Shown piece by piece: positions 17,768-25,774 of a stretch of 64,000 nt of DNA. The position numbers and the translations under genes were made by a program. The first letter of the stretch is position 1. Each line of letters begins with the position of its first letter. Source of the stretch: Hominenteromicrobium sp900549945 (GTDB taxonomy: Bacteria; Bacillota; Clostridia; Oscillospirales; Acutalibacteraceae); NCBI GenBank assembly GCA_902472305.1, contig CABRNK010000012.1:16556-80555 (forward strand), written 5' to 3'. The notes beneath the pieces were generated by a model, which was not told where the DNA came from, did no database searches, and was given only the letters and a program-made list of their open reading frames with translations.

Positions 17768-18838
17768 ATGTATGAACTGAACGATAAGATCCGCGATCTC
17801 GAGCCGTATGCGCCGATCGCGGGCAACTATAAGATCCGGCTGGATGCAAACGAATCGTTCCTGCGCCTGCCGGAGTCGATCATGGCGGGCGCGCTGCACG
17901 CAACGTTCTCCGTCGAGCTGAACCGCTACCCGGACCCGACGGCGAAGGGGCTGTGCGCGGCGTTTGCGCGCGCGTACGGCGTCGATGCGGCGCATGTCGC
18001 GGCGGGAAACGGCTCGGACGAGCTGATCTCCGTCATTTTCCAGAGCTTCCTCCAGAAGGGGGACGCATACGCGACGGTCGCGCCGGATTTCTCGATGTAC
18101 GATTTTTACGGCTACATCGCGGAATGCCGTGGCGTGGCGATCGAAAAAAACGAAAATTGGACGATAGATGTTGACAAGGTGATCGAAACCTGCAACAATG
18201 AGCGTGTAAAGCTGCTGATTTTCAGCAATCCCTGCAACCCGACGTCGCTCGGCCTCGACCGGGCGGCGGTGCGCCGGATCATATCGGGCGTTTCGGCGCT
18301 CGTCGTGCTCGACGAGGCGTACATGGATTTCTGGGAGGAATCGATGCTGCAGGAGGCCGCGGAATACGACAACCTGCTGGTGCTCAAAACCTGCTCGAAG
18401 GCGTTCGGACTGGCGGCGCTGCGCGTGGGCTTCGCGGTCGGCTGTGAAAAACTGATCCGCGCCGTGAAAGCGGTCAAATCGCCGTACAACGTCAACGCGC
18501 TTTCCCAGCGCATGGCGGAGGTCGTTTTGAACAGCCGCGGCGAGTGCGGGGCGGCCACGCGCCGGCTTTTGCTCGCGCGCGACGAGCTGCAGGCCGGGCT
18601 CGAGCAGATCGCCGGGCAGTTCCCGGGGCAGATGGCGGTTGTGCCGAGCGTGACGAATTTCGTCGTGCTGCGCACCCCGCAGGCGGAGGCGCTTTTCAAA
18701 AAGCTGCTTTCGGATTCCATCGCGGTGCGGTACTTTAAGAATATGTCCGCGCTGCGCATCACGGCGGGGGCCACCGGCGAAAACGCCGCGGTGCTCGCCC
18801 ACATCCGGGATTTTTTTGAGGCGCAGAAAGAGGCGTAA
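17768..18838 (+). CDS. hisC: Histidinol-phosphate aminotransferase
   Basis: PLP enzyme that converts imidazole-acetol phosphate to histidinol phosphate with glutamate. The 356 residues show IRLDANES at the N-terminus, NGSDELISVIF, SNPCNPTS, and the PLP-lysine segment TCSKAFGLAALRVGF. The start at 17768 is chosen from homology length; upstream in-frame ATGs would add a basic, low-quality extension. The 124-base gap after hisD is longer than elsewhere in the operon and shows no terminator. Confidence 0.94.
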   Translation: MYELNDKIRDLEPYAPIAGNYKIRLDANESFLRLPESIMAGALHATFSVELNRYPDPTAKGLCAAFARAYGVDAAHVAAGNGSDELISVIFQSFLQKGDAYATVAPDFSMYDFYGYIAECRGVAIEKNENWTIDVDKVIETCNNERVKLLIFSNPCNPTSLGLDRAAVRRIISGVSALVVLDEAYMDFWEESMLQEAAEYDNLLVLKTCSKAFGLAALRVGFAVGCEKLIRAVKAVKSPYNVNALSQRMAEVVLNSRGECGAATRRLLLARDELQAGLEQIAGQFPGQMAVVPSVTNFVVLRTPQAEALFKKLLSDSIAVRYFKNMSALRITAGATGENAAVLAHIRDFFEAQKEA

Positions 18839-18868
18839 CAGAGAAGCAAGCAGAAAGGGACGGTGCAA

Positions 18869-19456
18869 ATGGAACGCATGGCGGCGGTTACGCGCACGAC
18901 AAAGGAAACGGATATTGAGCTTACGCTCCGGCTGGACGGCGGCGCGGTGGAGATTTCCACCGGCGTCGGCTTTTTCGACCATATGCTGACGGCGCTTGCC
19001 GTGCACGGCGGCTTCGGCCTGCAGCTCAAGGCGGTGGGCGACTGGCATGTGGACTGCCACCACACGGTGGAGGACGTCGGCATCGTTTTGGGGCGGGCGT
19101 TTAAAAAGGCGCTCGGCGACCGCGCGGGCATCGAGCGGTACGGCCACGCGCTGATCCCAATGGACGAGGCGCTTGGCTTCTGCGCGGTGGATGTGAGCGG
19201 CCGGCCATATCTCGCGTTCGACGCGGCGTTCCCGCAGGAGCGCGTCGGCGATTTCGACACCTGCATGACCGAGGAGTTTTTCCGCGCGCTCAGCGACAAT
19301 GCGGGCTTCACGCTGCACCTGCGCTGCCCGTACGGCAAAAATGCGCACCATATGATTGAGGCGCTGTTCAAGGCGGCCGCGCACGCGCTCTGCGACGCGA
19401 CGGCGGAAAACAGCACCGGCGCGGCGCTCTCCACAAAGGGGACGCTCGGCGAATAA
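18869..19456 (+). CDS. hisB: Imidazoleglycerol-phosphate dehydratase
   Basis: Dehydrates IGP to imidazole-acetol phosphate. The 195-residue monofunctional form has the two Mn-binding histidine motifs HTVEDVGIVLG and KNAHHMIEALFKA, plus GFFDHML near the N-terminus. The start at 18869 is placed nine bases after GAAAGGGA; a GTG six bases earlier is possible. Its substrate IGP normally comes from HisH and HisF, which are not encoded next to it here. Confidence 0.96.
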   Translation: MERMAAVTRTTKETDIELTLRLDGGAVEISTGVGFFDHMLTALAVHGGFGLQLKAVGDWHVDCHHTVEDVGIVLGRAFKKALGDRAGIERYGHALIPMDEALGFCAVDVSGRPYLAFDAAFPQERVGDFDTCMTEEFFRALSDNAGFTLHLRCPYGKNAHHMIEALFKAAAHALCDATAENSTGAALSTKGTLGE

Positions 19457-19590
19457 ACAGGCGAGGGAACGCGGCGGCGCGGCGGACTGCCCGGGGCGAA
19501 TCCGTTCCAGCAGGGTGGATTTGCTCCGGCAAAACGGAGGAGATCCGGCGGTGCGGCGCGCGGGCCGCGGCATAAAACTGGGGGAACAGA

Positions 19591-20658
19591 ATGATTATTT
19601 TACCGGCAATCGATTTGAAGGACGGGCGCTGCGTGCGCCTGTTTCAGGGCGACTACGCCACGGCGGAGCAGGTGGCGGCAGACCCCGTAGAGACGGCGCG
19701 GTCGTTTGAGGCGGACGGCGCGCGCTGGATGCACGTCGTCGATCTCGACGGCGCAAAGGCGAGACGCCCCGTGAATGATGCGACGATCTTTTCGATCCGC
19801 GAAAATACGACGCTGAACATCGAGGTCGGCGGCGGCATCCGCGATATGGAGAGCGTCGAGTTCTACCTCTCCCGCGGTGTGAACCGCGTGATTCTCGGCT
19901 CCGCGGCGCTGAGCGACCCCGCGTTTGTGCGCGAGGCGGTGAAGCGCTGGGGCAAGAAAATTGCGGTCGGCATCGACGCGCGCGACGGCAAGGTGGCCGC
20001 CGAGGGCTGGACGGCCCAGAGCGAGACGGACTACATGGAGATGGCGCGGCGCATGGAGGACATCGGCGTGCGGTATCTGATCGTCACCGATATTGCGAAG
20101 GACGGCACAATGGCGGGGCCGAACCTTGTCATGCTCGACAAAATCAACCGCGCGGTTTCGTGCAGTGTGATCGCGAGCGGCGGCGTCAGCAGCCTCAAGG
20201 ATATCGTGGATCTCAACAACCTCGGGCTTTACGGCGCAATTGCGGGCAAGGCGCTCTACACGAAGGCGCTCGACCTGCGCGCCGCCGTTTCGGCCTGCCA
20301 GCGCCTTTCGGGCAATACCCTGAAGGTGCGCGAGGAAATCGAGGACCATCTCGAGCGGTACTTTTTAAAGTCCGATCTGATTCCCGCCGTCGTGCAGGAG
20401 GCCTCGACCGGCGAGGTGCTGATGCTTGCATACATGAACCGCGAGTCGATGATCAAGACGCTCGAGACCGGCTACACGTGGTTTTACAGCCGCAGCCGCC
20501 AGACGCTCTGGAACAAGGGCGCGACGAGCGGCCACGTGCAGAAGGTGGTGCGCATCGCGGCGGACTGCGACGACGACACGCTGCTCGTGCAGGTTGTGCA
20601 GACCGGCCCGGCGTGCCACACCGGCAGCCACAGCTGCTTCTTCAAGCAGATTTTCTAA
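19591..20658 (+). CDS. hisA-hisI: Fused HisA isomerase and HisI phosphoribosyl-AMP cyclohydrolase
   Basis: A 355-residue fusion of two histidine enzymes. Residues 1 to about 240 are a HisA barrel (ProFAR isomerase), with the start MIILPAIDLKDGRCVRLFQG, the catalytic aspartates Asp8 and Asp129 (GIDARDGKVAAEGW) and TDIAKDGTMAGPN. Residues about 255-355 are a complete HisI domain with WNKGATSGHVQ, DCDDD (325-329, read from the segment ADCDDD) and GPACHTGSHSCF with Cys342 and Cys349. There is no stop or frameshift between the two. HisI is usually separate or fused to HisE, and HisA usually stands alone. hisH and hisF, normally on either side of hisA, are absent. Confidence 0.93.
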   Translation: MIILPAIDLKDGRCVRLFQGDYATAEQVAADPVETARSFEADGARWMHVVDLDGAKARRPVNDATIFSIRENTTLNIEVGGGIRDMESVEFYLSRGVNRVILGSAALSDPAFVREAVKRWGKKIAVGIDARDGKVAAEGWTAQSETDYMEMARRMEDIGVRYLIVTDIAKDGTMAGPNLVMLDKINRAVSCSVIASGGVSSLKDIVDLNNLGLYGAIAGKALYTKALDLRAAVSACQRLSGNTLKVREEIEDHLERYFLKSDLIPAVVQEASTGEVLMLAYMNRESMIKTLETGYTWFYSRSRQTLWNKGATSGHVQKVVRIAADCDDDTLLVQVVQTGPACHTGSHSCFFKQIF

Positions 20659-20663
20659 CAAAG

Positions 20664-20702
20664 GCACGCCGCTTTTCCGCGCGGGGGAGGCGGCGCGTTT
20701 TT
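20664..20702 (+). terminator. Terminator-like hairpin between hisA-hisI and hisE
   Basis: CGCCGC (20667-20672) and GCGGCG (20690-20695) form a GC stem with a 17-base loop, followed by CGTTTTT. It could partly terminate the transcript or act as a processing site; hisE still follows in the same direction with its own ribosome-binding site. Confidence 0.4.
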
Positions 20703-20756
20703 CCGAAATTCCGGCGCAGGCCCGCCGGGTATAAAAGCGAGAAAGAGGGACGAAAA

Positions 20757-21080
20757 ATGGATATTTTGCAGCAGCTCTACGACACCGTGCTCGCCCGCAA
20801 GGGGGAGAAGCAGGAGGGCTCTTACACGTGCTACCTGTTTGAAAAGGGCACCGATAAAATCCTCAAAAAGTGCGGCGAGGAGTGCAGCGAGGTCATCATT
20901 GCCGCGAAGAACGGGGACAACGCCGAAACCGTGCTCGAGATCAGCGACCTTCTGTACCACCTGACCGTGCTGATGGTCAACGAGGGCGTGCAGCTCGACG
21001 ACGTGCGCGCGGAGCTCGACCGCCGCCACGGCAGGACGGGCAACCTGAAAACCTTTCATCAGGTGGACAAAAATACATGA
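20757..21080 (+). CDS. hisE: Phosphoribosyl-ATP pyrophosphatase
   Basis: Second step of histidine synthesis, cleaves pyrophosphate from PR-ATP. The 107-residue all-alpha MazG-like protein carries KKCGEECSEVIIAAKNGD, the acidic metal-binding helix, and EISDLLYHLTVLM. AAAGAGGGA lies upstream of the start. Its stop overlaps the start of the next gene. Confidence 0.95.
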   Translation: MDILQQLYDTVLARKGEKQEGSYTCYLFEKGTDKILKKCGEECSEVIIAAKNGDNAETVLEISDLLYHLTVLMVNEGVQLDDVRAELDRRHGRTGNLKTFHQVDKNT

Positions 21081-21817
21081 CGGGCGGGGAGAGCCGCGCG
21101 CGCCGGCCGCAGGCGTATGGCGCGGCGGAAGGCTATGCGCCGCCCGCGCTGCCGTGGAGCTACCGCCGGAAAATACAGGACTTTTTGAAGCCCGAAAGCC
21201 GTATACTGGATATGGACCCCGGCGACGGCGCGCTGCTGCTCTCGCTGCGCCACCCGTTCGGCCTGACGAGCGTGTCGGAAAGCCGGGCGGAAGCGCTGCG
21301 GCTGTGTGAAAAAAAGCTCGCTCCGCTCGGCGTCACCGTGCGGCCGTGCGGGCCGGGCGGCGCGCTGCCGTATGCGGACGCGTCGTTCGACCTCGTACTG
21401 AACGGCGGCGCGCCGTATGCGGCGGACGAGGTGCGCCGCGTCTTAAAACCCGGCGGCTATTTCATTACCGAGCAGGCGGGCGGCAGCGACGGCCTGCGGC
21501 TGCGGCGCATGCTCGGCGGCGGAAGTGAACGGCCGGATTTTAACCTCGAAAATGAGGTGCAGCGCTTTCTCCGCGCGGGCTTTTCGATCAACTTCAAGGA
21601 CCAGTGCTACGGAACCGGACGCTTTGCGGATACGGCGGCGCTCATCCGGTACGCGGCGGCGCGCCCGCAGGCGTTTCCCGGCTTTTCGGCGGACGGCTGC
21701 GCCGCGCAGCTTGAGGCGCTCGAGGCGCTCTGCGCGCGGCTCGGGTACATCCCGAACACGGAGCACCGGTTTATTTTGATCGCACGAAAACGAAAGGACG
21801 GAAAAAACGATGGGTGA
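21077..21817 (+). CDS. Class I SAM-dependent methyltransferase
   Basis: A 246-residue Rossmann-fold methyltransferase. Motif I reads ILDMDPGDG at 43-51, weaker than the usual GxGxG, followed by ALPYADASFDLVLNGGAPY as motif II region and EVRRVLKPGGYFITEQ as motif III region. It overlaps hisE by four bases and the next gene by eight, so it is co-translated at the end of the histidine operon. The substrate is unknown, and nothing ties it to histidine synthesis beyond position. Confidence 0.8.
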   Translation: MTGGESRARRPQAYGAAEGYAPPALPWSYRRKIQDFLKPESRILDMDPGDGALLLSLRHPFGLTSVSESRAEALRLCEKKLAPLGVTVRPCGPGGALPYADASFDLVLNGGAPYAADEVRRVLKPGGYFITEQAGGSDGLRLRRMLGGGSERPDFNLENEVQRFLRAGFSINFKDQCYGTGRFADTAALIRYAAARPQAFPGFSADGCAAQLEALEALCARLGYIPNTEHRFILIARKRKDGKNDG

Positions 21818-22292
21818 TTTCAGCATACGCTTTGCCGCCCGCGGGGATATTCCCGCGGTGCTCGGCTTCATCCGGGCGCTTGCCGCCTACGAGAACATGG
21901 AGGATCAGGTGATCGCGAACGAGGCGCTGCTTGAGACGTGGATCTTCGAGAAGAAGCGGGCCGAGGTGCTGCTCGCGTTCGAGGGCGAAAAGCCGGTCGG
22001 CTTCGCGCTCTTTTTCCACAATTTTTCGACGTGGCTCGGCCGCGCCGGCATCTATCTCGAGGACCTGTTCGTGCTGCCCGAATACCGCGGCAAGGGCTAC
22101 GGCAAGCTGCTTTTGAAGCGGCTCGCGCGCATCGCGGTGCAGCGCGGCTGCGGGCGGCTCGAGTGGGCGTGCCTCGACTGGAACGAGCCGGCCATCGCGT
22201 TTTATAAGGCCGTCGGCGCCGCGCCGCTCGACGAATGGACGACGTACCGCGTGACGGGCGACGCGCTGCTCTCGCTCGCTTCGCGCATCTGA
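21810..22292 (+). CDS. GNAT N-acetyltransferase, diamine acetyltransferase-like
   Basis: A 160-residue acetyl-CoA-dependent transferase. The segment FFHNFSTWLGRAGIYLEDLF followed by VLPEYRGKGYGKLLL resembles the spermidine/thialysine acetyltransferase (SSAT) branch; RGKGYG is the acetyl-CoA pyrophosphate loop. It overlaps the methyltransferase gene. Polyamine or lysine-analogue acetylation is the best guess from family likeness, not shown by context. Confidence 0.8.
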   Translation: MGDFSIRFAARGDIPAVLGFIRALAAYENMEDQVIANEALLETWIFEKKRAEVLLAFEGEKPVGFALFFHNFSTWLGRAGIYLEDLFVLPEYRGKGYGKLLLKRLARIAVQRGCGRLEWACLDWNEPAIAFYKAVGAAPLDEWTTYRVTGDALLSLASRI

Positions 22293-22383
22293 GAACAGCG
22301 GCTTTGGACCCGGCGCAGAGCGGGGGAGCGTTCGGCTCCGCACGGCTGCGGGCGCGGTTCAAGGCGGAGAAAGGAGAAGGGAT

Positions 22384-22902
22384 ATGCACGTACTGGTTGT
22401 TGTGGATATGCAGAACGATTTTATAGACGGCGCGCTCGGCACGCCGGAGGCCGCCGCGATCGTGCCGAAGGTCGCCGAAAGGATCCGGAACTTTGACGGC
22501 CTCGTGCTCGCGACGCGCGACACGCACACGGCGGACTATCTTTCGACGCAGGAGGGCCGGCATCTGCCGGTCAAGCACTGCGTGATGTGCACGTCCGGAT
22601 GGGCGATCCACCCGGAGATCGCGGCGCTGCTCGAGGAAACGCCGGTCGATAAGCCCTCGTTCGGCAGCGTGGAGCTCGGCGAGAACCTGCGCAGCCTGCA
22701 TGAGGAGGCGGGGGTCGAATCCGTCACGCTCGTCGGCCTGTGCACCGACATCTGCGTGATTTCGAACGCGCTGCTTTTAAAGGCGTTTCTGCCCGAGGTG
22801 CCGGTGATCGTCGATGCGGCCTGCTGCGCGGGCGTCACGCCGGAGAGCCACCGCACGGCGCTCGAGGCGATGCGCGCGTGCCAGATCGAGATTCTGGAGT
22901 GA
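22384..22902 (+). CDS. Cysteine hydrolase, isochorismatase/nicotinamidase family
   Basis: A 172-residue cytoplasmic hydrolase with the family triad visible as Asp8 (VVVDMQNDF), Lys90 (PVDKPSF) and Cys124 (CTDICVISNAL). Nicotinamidase is possible, but the metal-site histidines are not all obvious: the segment is TRDTHTADYLSTQEGRHLPV, with THTADY in place of the usual DWH. It is the last gene before a strong terminator, 91 bases after the acetyltransferase. Confidence 0.82.
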   Translation: MHVLVVVDMQNDFIDGALGTPEAAAIVPKVAERIRNFDGLVLATRDTHTADYLSTQEGRHLPVKHCVMCTSGWAIHPEIAALLEETPVDKPSFGSVELGENLRSLHEEAGVESVTLVGLCTDICVISNALLLKAFLPEVPVIVDAACCAGVTPESHRTALEAMRACQIEILE

Positions 22903-22917
22903 GCCGAAAACAGAGAA

Positions 22918-22949
22918 AGCCGGCGGGGCAGACCCGGCCGGCTCTTTTT
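22918..22949 (+). terminator. Terminator of the histidine operon
   Basis: AGCCGGC (22918-22924) pairs with GCCGGCT (22937-22943), followed by CTTTTT. It closes the run that starts at hisZ. Confidence 0.85.
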
Positions 22950-22959
22950 CTGCGCGCGC

Positions 22960-22988
22960 TTGCATTTGCGCGCGGAATGTGGTAAAAC
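22960..22988 (+). promoter_or_regulatory. Promoter of the asparaginase gene
   Basis: TTGCAT (22960-22965), 17-base spacer, TAAAAC (22983-22988), 65 bases before the asparaginase start and just after the preceding terminator. Confidence 0.55.
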
Positions 22989-23052
22989 TTTACTTGCGGC
23001 TTTCGGCCGCGAAACCGAGCGCCGTTCCGGCGCGGATAAGGGAGTGCCCGCA

Positions 23053-24054
23053 ATGAAAAAAATCCTGTTTATCGCGACCGGCGGCACGATCGCCTCGGCG
23101 AAGAGCGAGAACGGCCTGACGCCCGCGCTCACTTCGGAGGAGCTTTTGAGCGCCGTGCCGGAGATCTGCACGCTGTGCACGGTCGACACCGTGCAGCCCT
23201 ACAGCCTCGACAGCACGAACATGTGCTGGCGGCAGTGGGTGCACCTTGCGGAGATCATCCGCGACGGCTACGAAAAATACGACGGCTTCGTGATCGCGCA
23301 CGGCACCGATACGATGGCGTACGCCGCCGCGACGATGTCGTACCTCGTGCAGGGGAATTTGAAGCCGATCGTCTTTACCGGCGCGCAGAAATCGATCGAA
23401 GTGCCGGACGGCGACGCGCGGCGAAACCTGTTCGAGGCGTTCGCCTACGCGGTGGACGACCGCGCCTGCGGCACGCACGTCGTATTCAACAGCCATGTGA
23501 TCGCCGGCACGCGCGCGCGCAAGACGCATTCCAAGAGCTTCGACGCGTTCTCAAGCATCGACTACCCGGACATCGGCGTGTTTTTCGACCGCAAGCTTTT
23601 CTGCTACATCGACGAGCGCCCGGAATGCGGCGCGGTGCGCTTTTACGACCGGCTCGTGCCGGAGATCCTCTCCGTGCGCGTGATCCCGGGCATGGACCCC
23701 TCGATTTTCGATTACATCAACGCGAACTGCCGCGGCGTCGTCATCGAGAGCTTCGGCGTCGGCGGCATCCCGTACTACGGCGACAACGCCTTTGAGGAAA
23801 AGATCGCCGCGATGATGGAGAACGGCGTGCGCGTCGTGATCACGACGCAGGTGCCGCACGAGGGAAGCAACCTCTCGGTCTACCGCGTGGGGCATATCAT
23901 CAAGGAGAAATACCGTGTTTTGGAGGCCTCGAGCATGACGACCGAGGCTGTGATCGCAAAGATGATGTGGGCGCTCGCCTATTCGGACAGCCGCGAGAGC
24001 TTCGAGCGGCTTTTCACGCGGCCCGTCGGCAAGGACAAGCTCGAAAACAGCTGA
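23053..24054 (+). CDS. ansA: Type I L-asparaginase
   Basis: Cytoplasmic hydrolase of asparagine to aspartate and ammonia. The 333 residues show the first catalytic threonine in ATGGTIAS (Thr12) and the second in HGTDTMAY (83-90), with IPGMDPSIFDYI before the C-terminal domain. There is no signal peptide, which separates it from the secreted type II enzymes. The start at 23053 follows AAGGGAG; an upstream in-frame start would add a basic, unrelated extension. The gene is monocistronic between a promoter and a bidirectional terminator. Confidence 0.92.
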   Translation: MKKILFIATGGTIASAKSENGLTPALTSEELLSAVPEICTLCTVDTVQPYSLDSTNMCWRQWVHLAEIIRDGYEKYDGFVIAHGTDTMAYAAATMSYLVQGNLKPIVFTGAQKSIEVPDGDARRNLFEAFAYAVDDRACGTHVVFNSHVIAGTRARKTHSKSFDAFSSIDYPDIGVFFDRKLFCYIDERPECGAVRFYDRLVPEILSVRVIPGMDPSIFDYINANCRGVVIESFGVGGIPYYGDNAFEEKIAAMMENGVRVVITTQVPHEGSNLSVYRVGHIIKEKYRVLEASSMTTEAVIAKMMWALAYSDSRESFERLFTRPVGKDKLENS

Positions 24055-24057
24055 AAA

Positions 24058-24096
24058 AAGATTCCGGCCCGCACCGTTTTCCCGGCGCGGGCCTTT
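24058..24096. terminator. Bidirectional terminator between asparaginase and BlaI-like gene
   Basis: GGCCCGC (24066-24072) pairs with GCGGGCC (24087-24093). On the plus strand TTTC follows; on the minus strand GGAATCTTTTTTC follows. It serves both converging genes. Confidence 0.8.
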
Positions 24097-24101
24097 CAAG
24101 C

Positions 24102-24494
24102 TCACTTTATGGCTTTTCGCTTTTCGGCGAGCATGCGCTCGACCGCATCGATCAGCGCGGACGGTTCCTCCGCCTGCTCGACCAGCGCGGAAACGATGGA
24201 CACGACGGACAGCGTGCTGAGCGGCTTTCGACCGGCGATCTGTTGGACGGCGTAGGCTTCCTCGGAAACGGCCGCCACAAAGGTGCGCGCATAATTCTTC
24301 GTGGTTTTTGCAAACCCTTCGGCACGGATCATTCCCTTATCCAGCAGAGAGTTAATCAGCAGATGGATGTAACTGTCCTTCCATGTTTTGTCTGTCGATT
24401 GTTCGATGATTTCAGAAGCGGTCAGCGGCCTGTCGACATGCCAGAGCAGATTCATGATTTCATGCTCGCTCTTTGTAAGCGTCTCTTTTTTCAT
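24102..24494 (-). CDS. BlaI/MecI/CopY-family transcriptional repressor
   Basis: A 130-residue winged-helix repressor. The N-terminal domain carries LTKSEHEIMNLLWHVDRPLT and the recognition region YIHLLINSLLDKGMI; the C-terminal part would form the dimer helix and holds the usual protease-cleavage zone of BlaI/MecI. Start at 24494 with GTGGGGTG upstream; a GTG at 24509 overlaps that site. No BlaR1/MecR1-type sensor protease or beta-lactamase is adjacent, so it is an orphan. Its promoter has a TATAATTATA palindrome and a 15-base palindrome that may allow self-repression. Confidence 0.85.
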   Translation of the reverse strand: MKKETLTKSEHEIMNLLWHVDRPLTASEIIEQSTDKTWKDSYIHLLINSLLDKGMIRAEGFAKTTKNYARTFVAAVSEEAYAVQQIAGRKPLSTLSVVSIVSALVEQAEEPSALIDAVERMLAEKRKAIK

Positions 24495-24532
24495 AGCTGT
24501 GCACCCCACTTTCCAAAATGGTCTCTTTGCTT

Positions 24533-24574
24533 TATAATTATATATTATGATGTTTTTCGAGCCTTGTCAAGGCT
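24533..24574 (-). promoter_or_regulatory. Promoter and palindromes of the BlaI-like gene
   Basis: Minus strand: -35 TTGACA (24565-24570), 17-base spacer, -10 TAATAT (24542-24547). The -35 sits in a perfect 15-base palindrome, AGCCTTG-T-CAAGGCT (24560-24574), and TATAATTATA (24533-24542) overlaps the -10. Both are plausible operators. Confidence 0.75.
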
Positions 24575-24819
24575 TTCGACTTCGATTTGAGCATATTTTT
24601 TTTCGAATTCTGTGTATTTGATATTTGCCATTCTGGTATTGCACCGCGCCTTTTTTGTGGGATTTCATCATATTTTCTTGTCTTTTCCCGATGCGCGCCC
24701 GCGCGGCCGGCGCAGAGCGGCGGAGCGCCGCGCGCCAATGCTAGGCGAGCGCGCAGAGCCGAATTACAAGAAAACTTTTGCCCGAAGCGCGCTTTTCTTG
24801 CAAATTTATGAAAAAAGCC

Positions 24820-24848
24820 TTGACTTTTTTTGCCTCGGCAACTATAAT
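24820..24848 (+). promoter_or_regulatory. Promoter of rpsU
   Basis: TTGACT (24820-24825), 17-base T-rich spacer, TATAAT (24843-24848), 66 bases before the rpsU start. Confidence 0.85.
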
Positions 24849-24913
24849 TGTTTGTGTTATTTCGTGCTAATAACAAATACACCCCTGCCTGATGGCGGAT
24901 GGGAGGGATATAG

Positions 24914-25090
24914 ATGGCTGAAATCCGAATCAAAGACAACGAGTCTTTGGAGAGCGCGCTCAGACGCTTCAAGAAGCAGTGCGCCAGAGCTGGCGTGATT
25001 CAGGAGGTGCGCAAGAGAGAGGCTTATGAAAAGCCCTCCGTGAAGCGCAAGAAGAAGTCCGAAGCCGCTCGCAAGCGCAAGTACAAATAA
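24914..25090 (+). CDS. rpsU: 30S ribosomal protein S21
   Basis: Small-subunit protein near the anti-Shine-Dalgarno region, needed for efficient initiation. The 58 residues begin MAEIRIKDNESLESALRRFK and end in the typical basic tail KKKSEAARKRKYK. GGGAGGG lies upstream of the start. The gene has its own strong promoter and terminator, so it is a monocistronic unit here, unlike species where rpsU is followed by yqeY or dnaG. Confidence 0.96.
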   Translation: MAEIRIKDNESLESALRRFKKQCARAGVIQEVRKREAYEKPSVKRKKKSEAARKRKYK

Positions 25091-25102
25091 TGAAACGTGA
25101 AG

Positions 25103-25128
25103 AAGCGGGCTTTTCGGCCCGCTTTTTT
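25103..25128 (+). terminator. Terminator of rpsU
   Basis: AAGCGGGC (25103-25110), loop TTTTCG, GCCCGCTT (25117-25124), then a run of T. Confidence 0.88.
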
Positions 25129-25240
25129 GTGTAAAGCGCGTTTTGCCCGGCTGTTCCGGGCGGCGGCCGGGGCCGAAAAGACCTCTGCCGCTTTGCGCGG
25201 CACGCGGCTTACATTTCGCAGAAGGGGCAAGGTGGAGAGC

Positions 25241-25774
25241 ATGGCCGTATTCAAACCGACCGGCACGCTGCACCGCGTGACGGATATCACCCCCGAGCTG
25301 CTCGGCGCGATGCACATCCGCGCCCTCGTGCTCGATGTGGACAACACGATGGCGCCGCACGGCGACCAGACGCCTTACACAGGCGTGCTCGAGTGGACGA
25401 AGCGGATGACCGCGGCCGGCGTGCGCCTTGTCGTCGTCTCGAACAACTACAAAAAGCGCGTGGCGCCGTTTGCGGCGCAGTTCTCGCTGCCGTATGTCTC
25501 GTTTGCCTGCAAGCCCTCGCCGTTCGGCTACCTGCGTGCGAAGCGCCTTTCCGGCGCGCGCGTGCGCGAGTGCCTCGTCGTCGGCGACCAGATTTTCACG
25601 GATATTCTCGGCGCGAACCTGTGCGGCATGCCCTCGGTGCTTTTGGATCCCATCGCGCGCGACCCGGCCGCAACGGTGCGCTTCAAGCGCTGGCTCGAGC
25701 ATTTCCTCCGGCCGCATTATAAGCGGCTGGATTATAAGCGGCTGGATTCAAAAATCCGCAGCCCTGAAATTTAA
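25241..25774 (+). CDS. yqeG: YqeG-family HAD phosphatase
   Basis: HAD-superfamily IIIA phosphatase of 177 residues. The nucleophile motif is DVDNT at 32-36, with the threonine motif in VVSNNYKK and VVGDQIFTDILGA as the acidic motif. The family is conserved next to ribosome and replication genes in Firmicutes and is thought to act on lipid or nucleotide phosphates; the substrate here is unknown. The start at 25241 follows GGTGGAG. The C-terminus carries YKRLDYKRLD, made by a 15-base tandem repeat in the DNA. Confidence 0.88.
   Translation: MAVFKPTGTLHRVTDITPELLGAMHIRALVLDVDNTMAPHGDQTPYTGVLEWTKRMTAAGVRLVVVSNNYKKRVAPFAAQFSLPYVSFACKPSPFGYLRAKRLSGARVRECLVVGDQIFTDILGANLCGMPSVLLDPIARDPAATVRFKRWLEHFLRPHYKRLDYKRLDSKIRSPEI

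Larger units (their letters stand above)
24495..24913. other. Divergent intergenic region, BlaI-like gene and rpsU
   Basis: No gene seen in these 419 bases. The left part holds the minus-strand promoter and palindromes of the repressor, the right part the rpsU promoter. The middle (about 24580-24810) is AT-rich then GC-rich with no recognisable RNA or coding signal. Confidence 0.55.
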
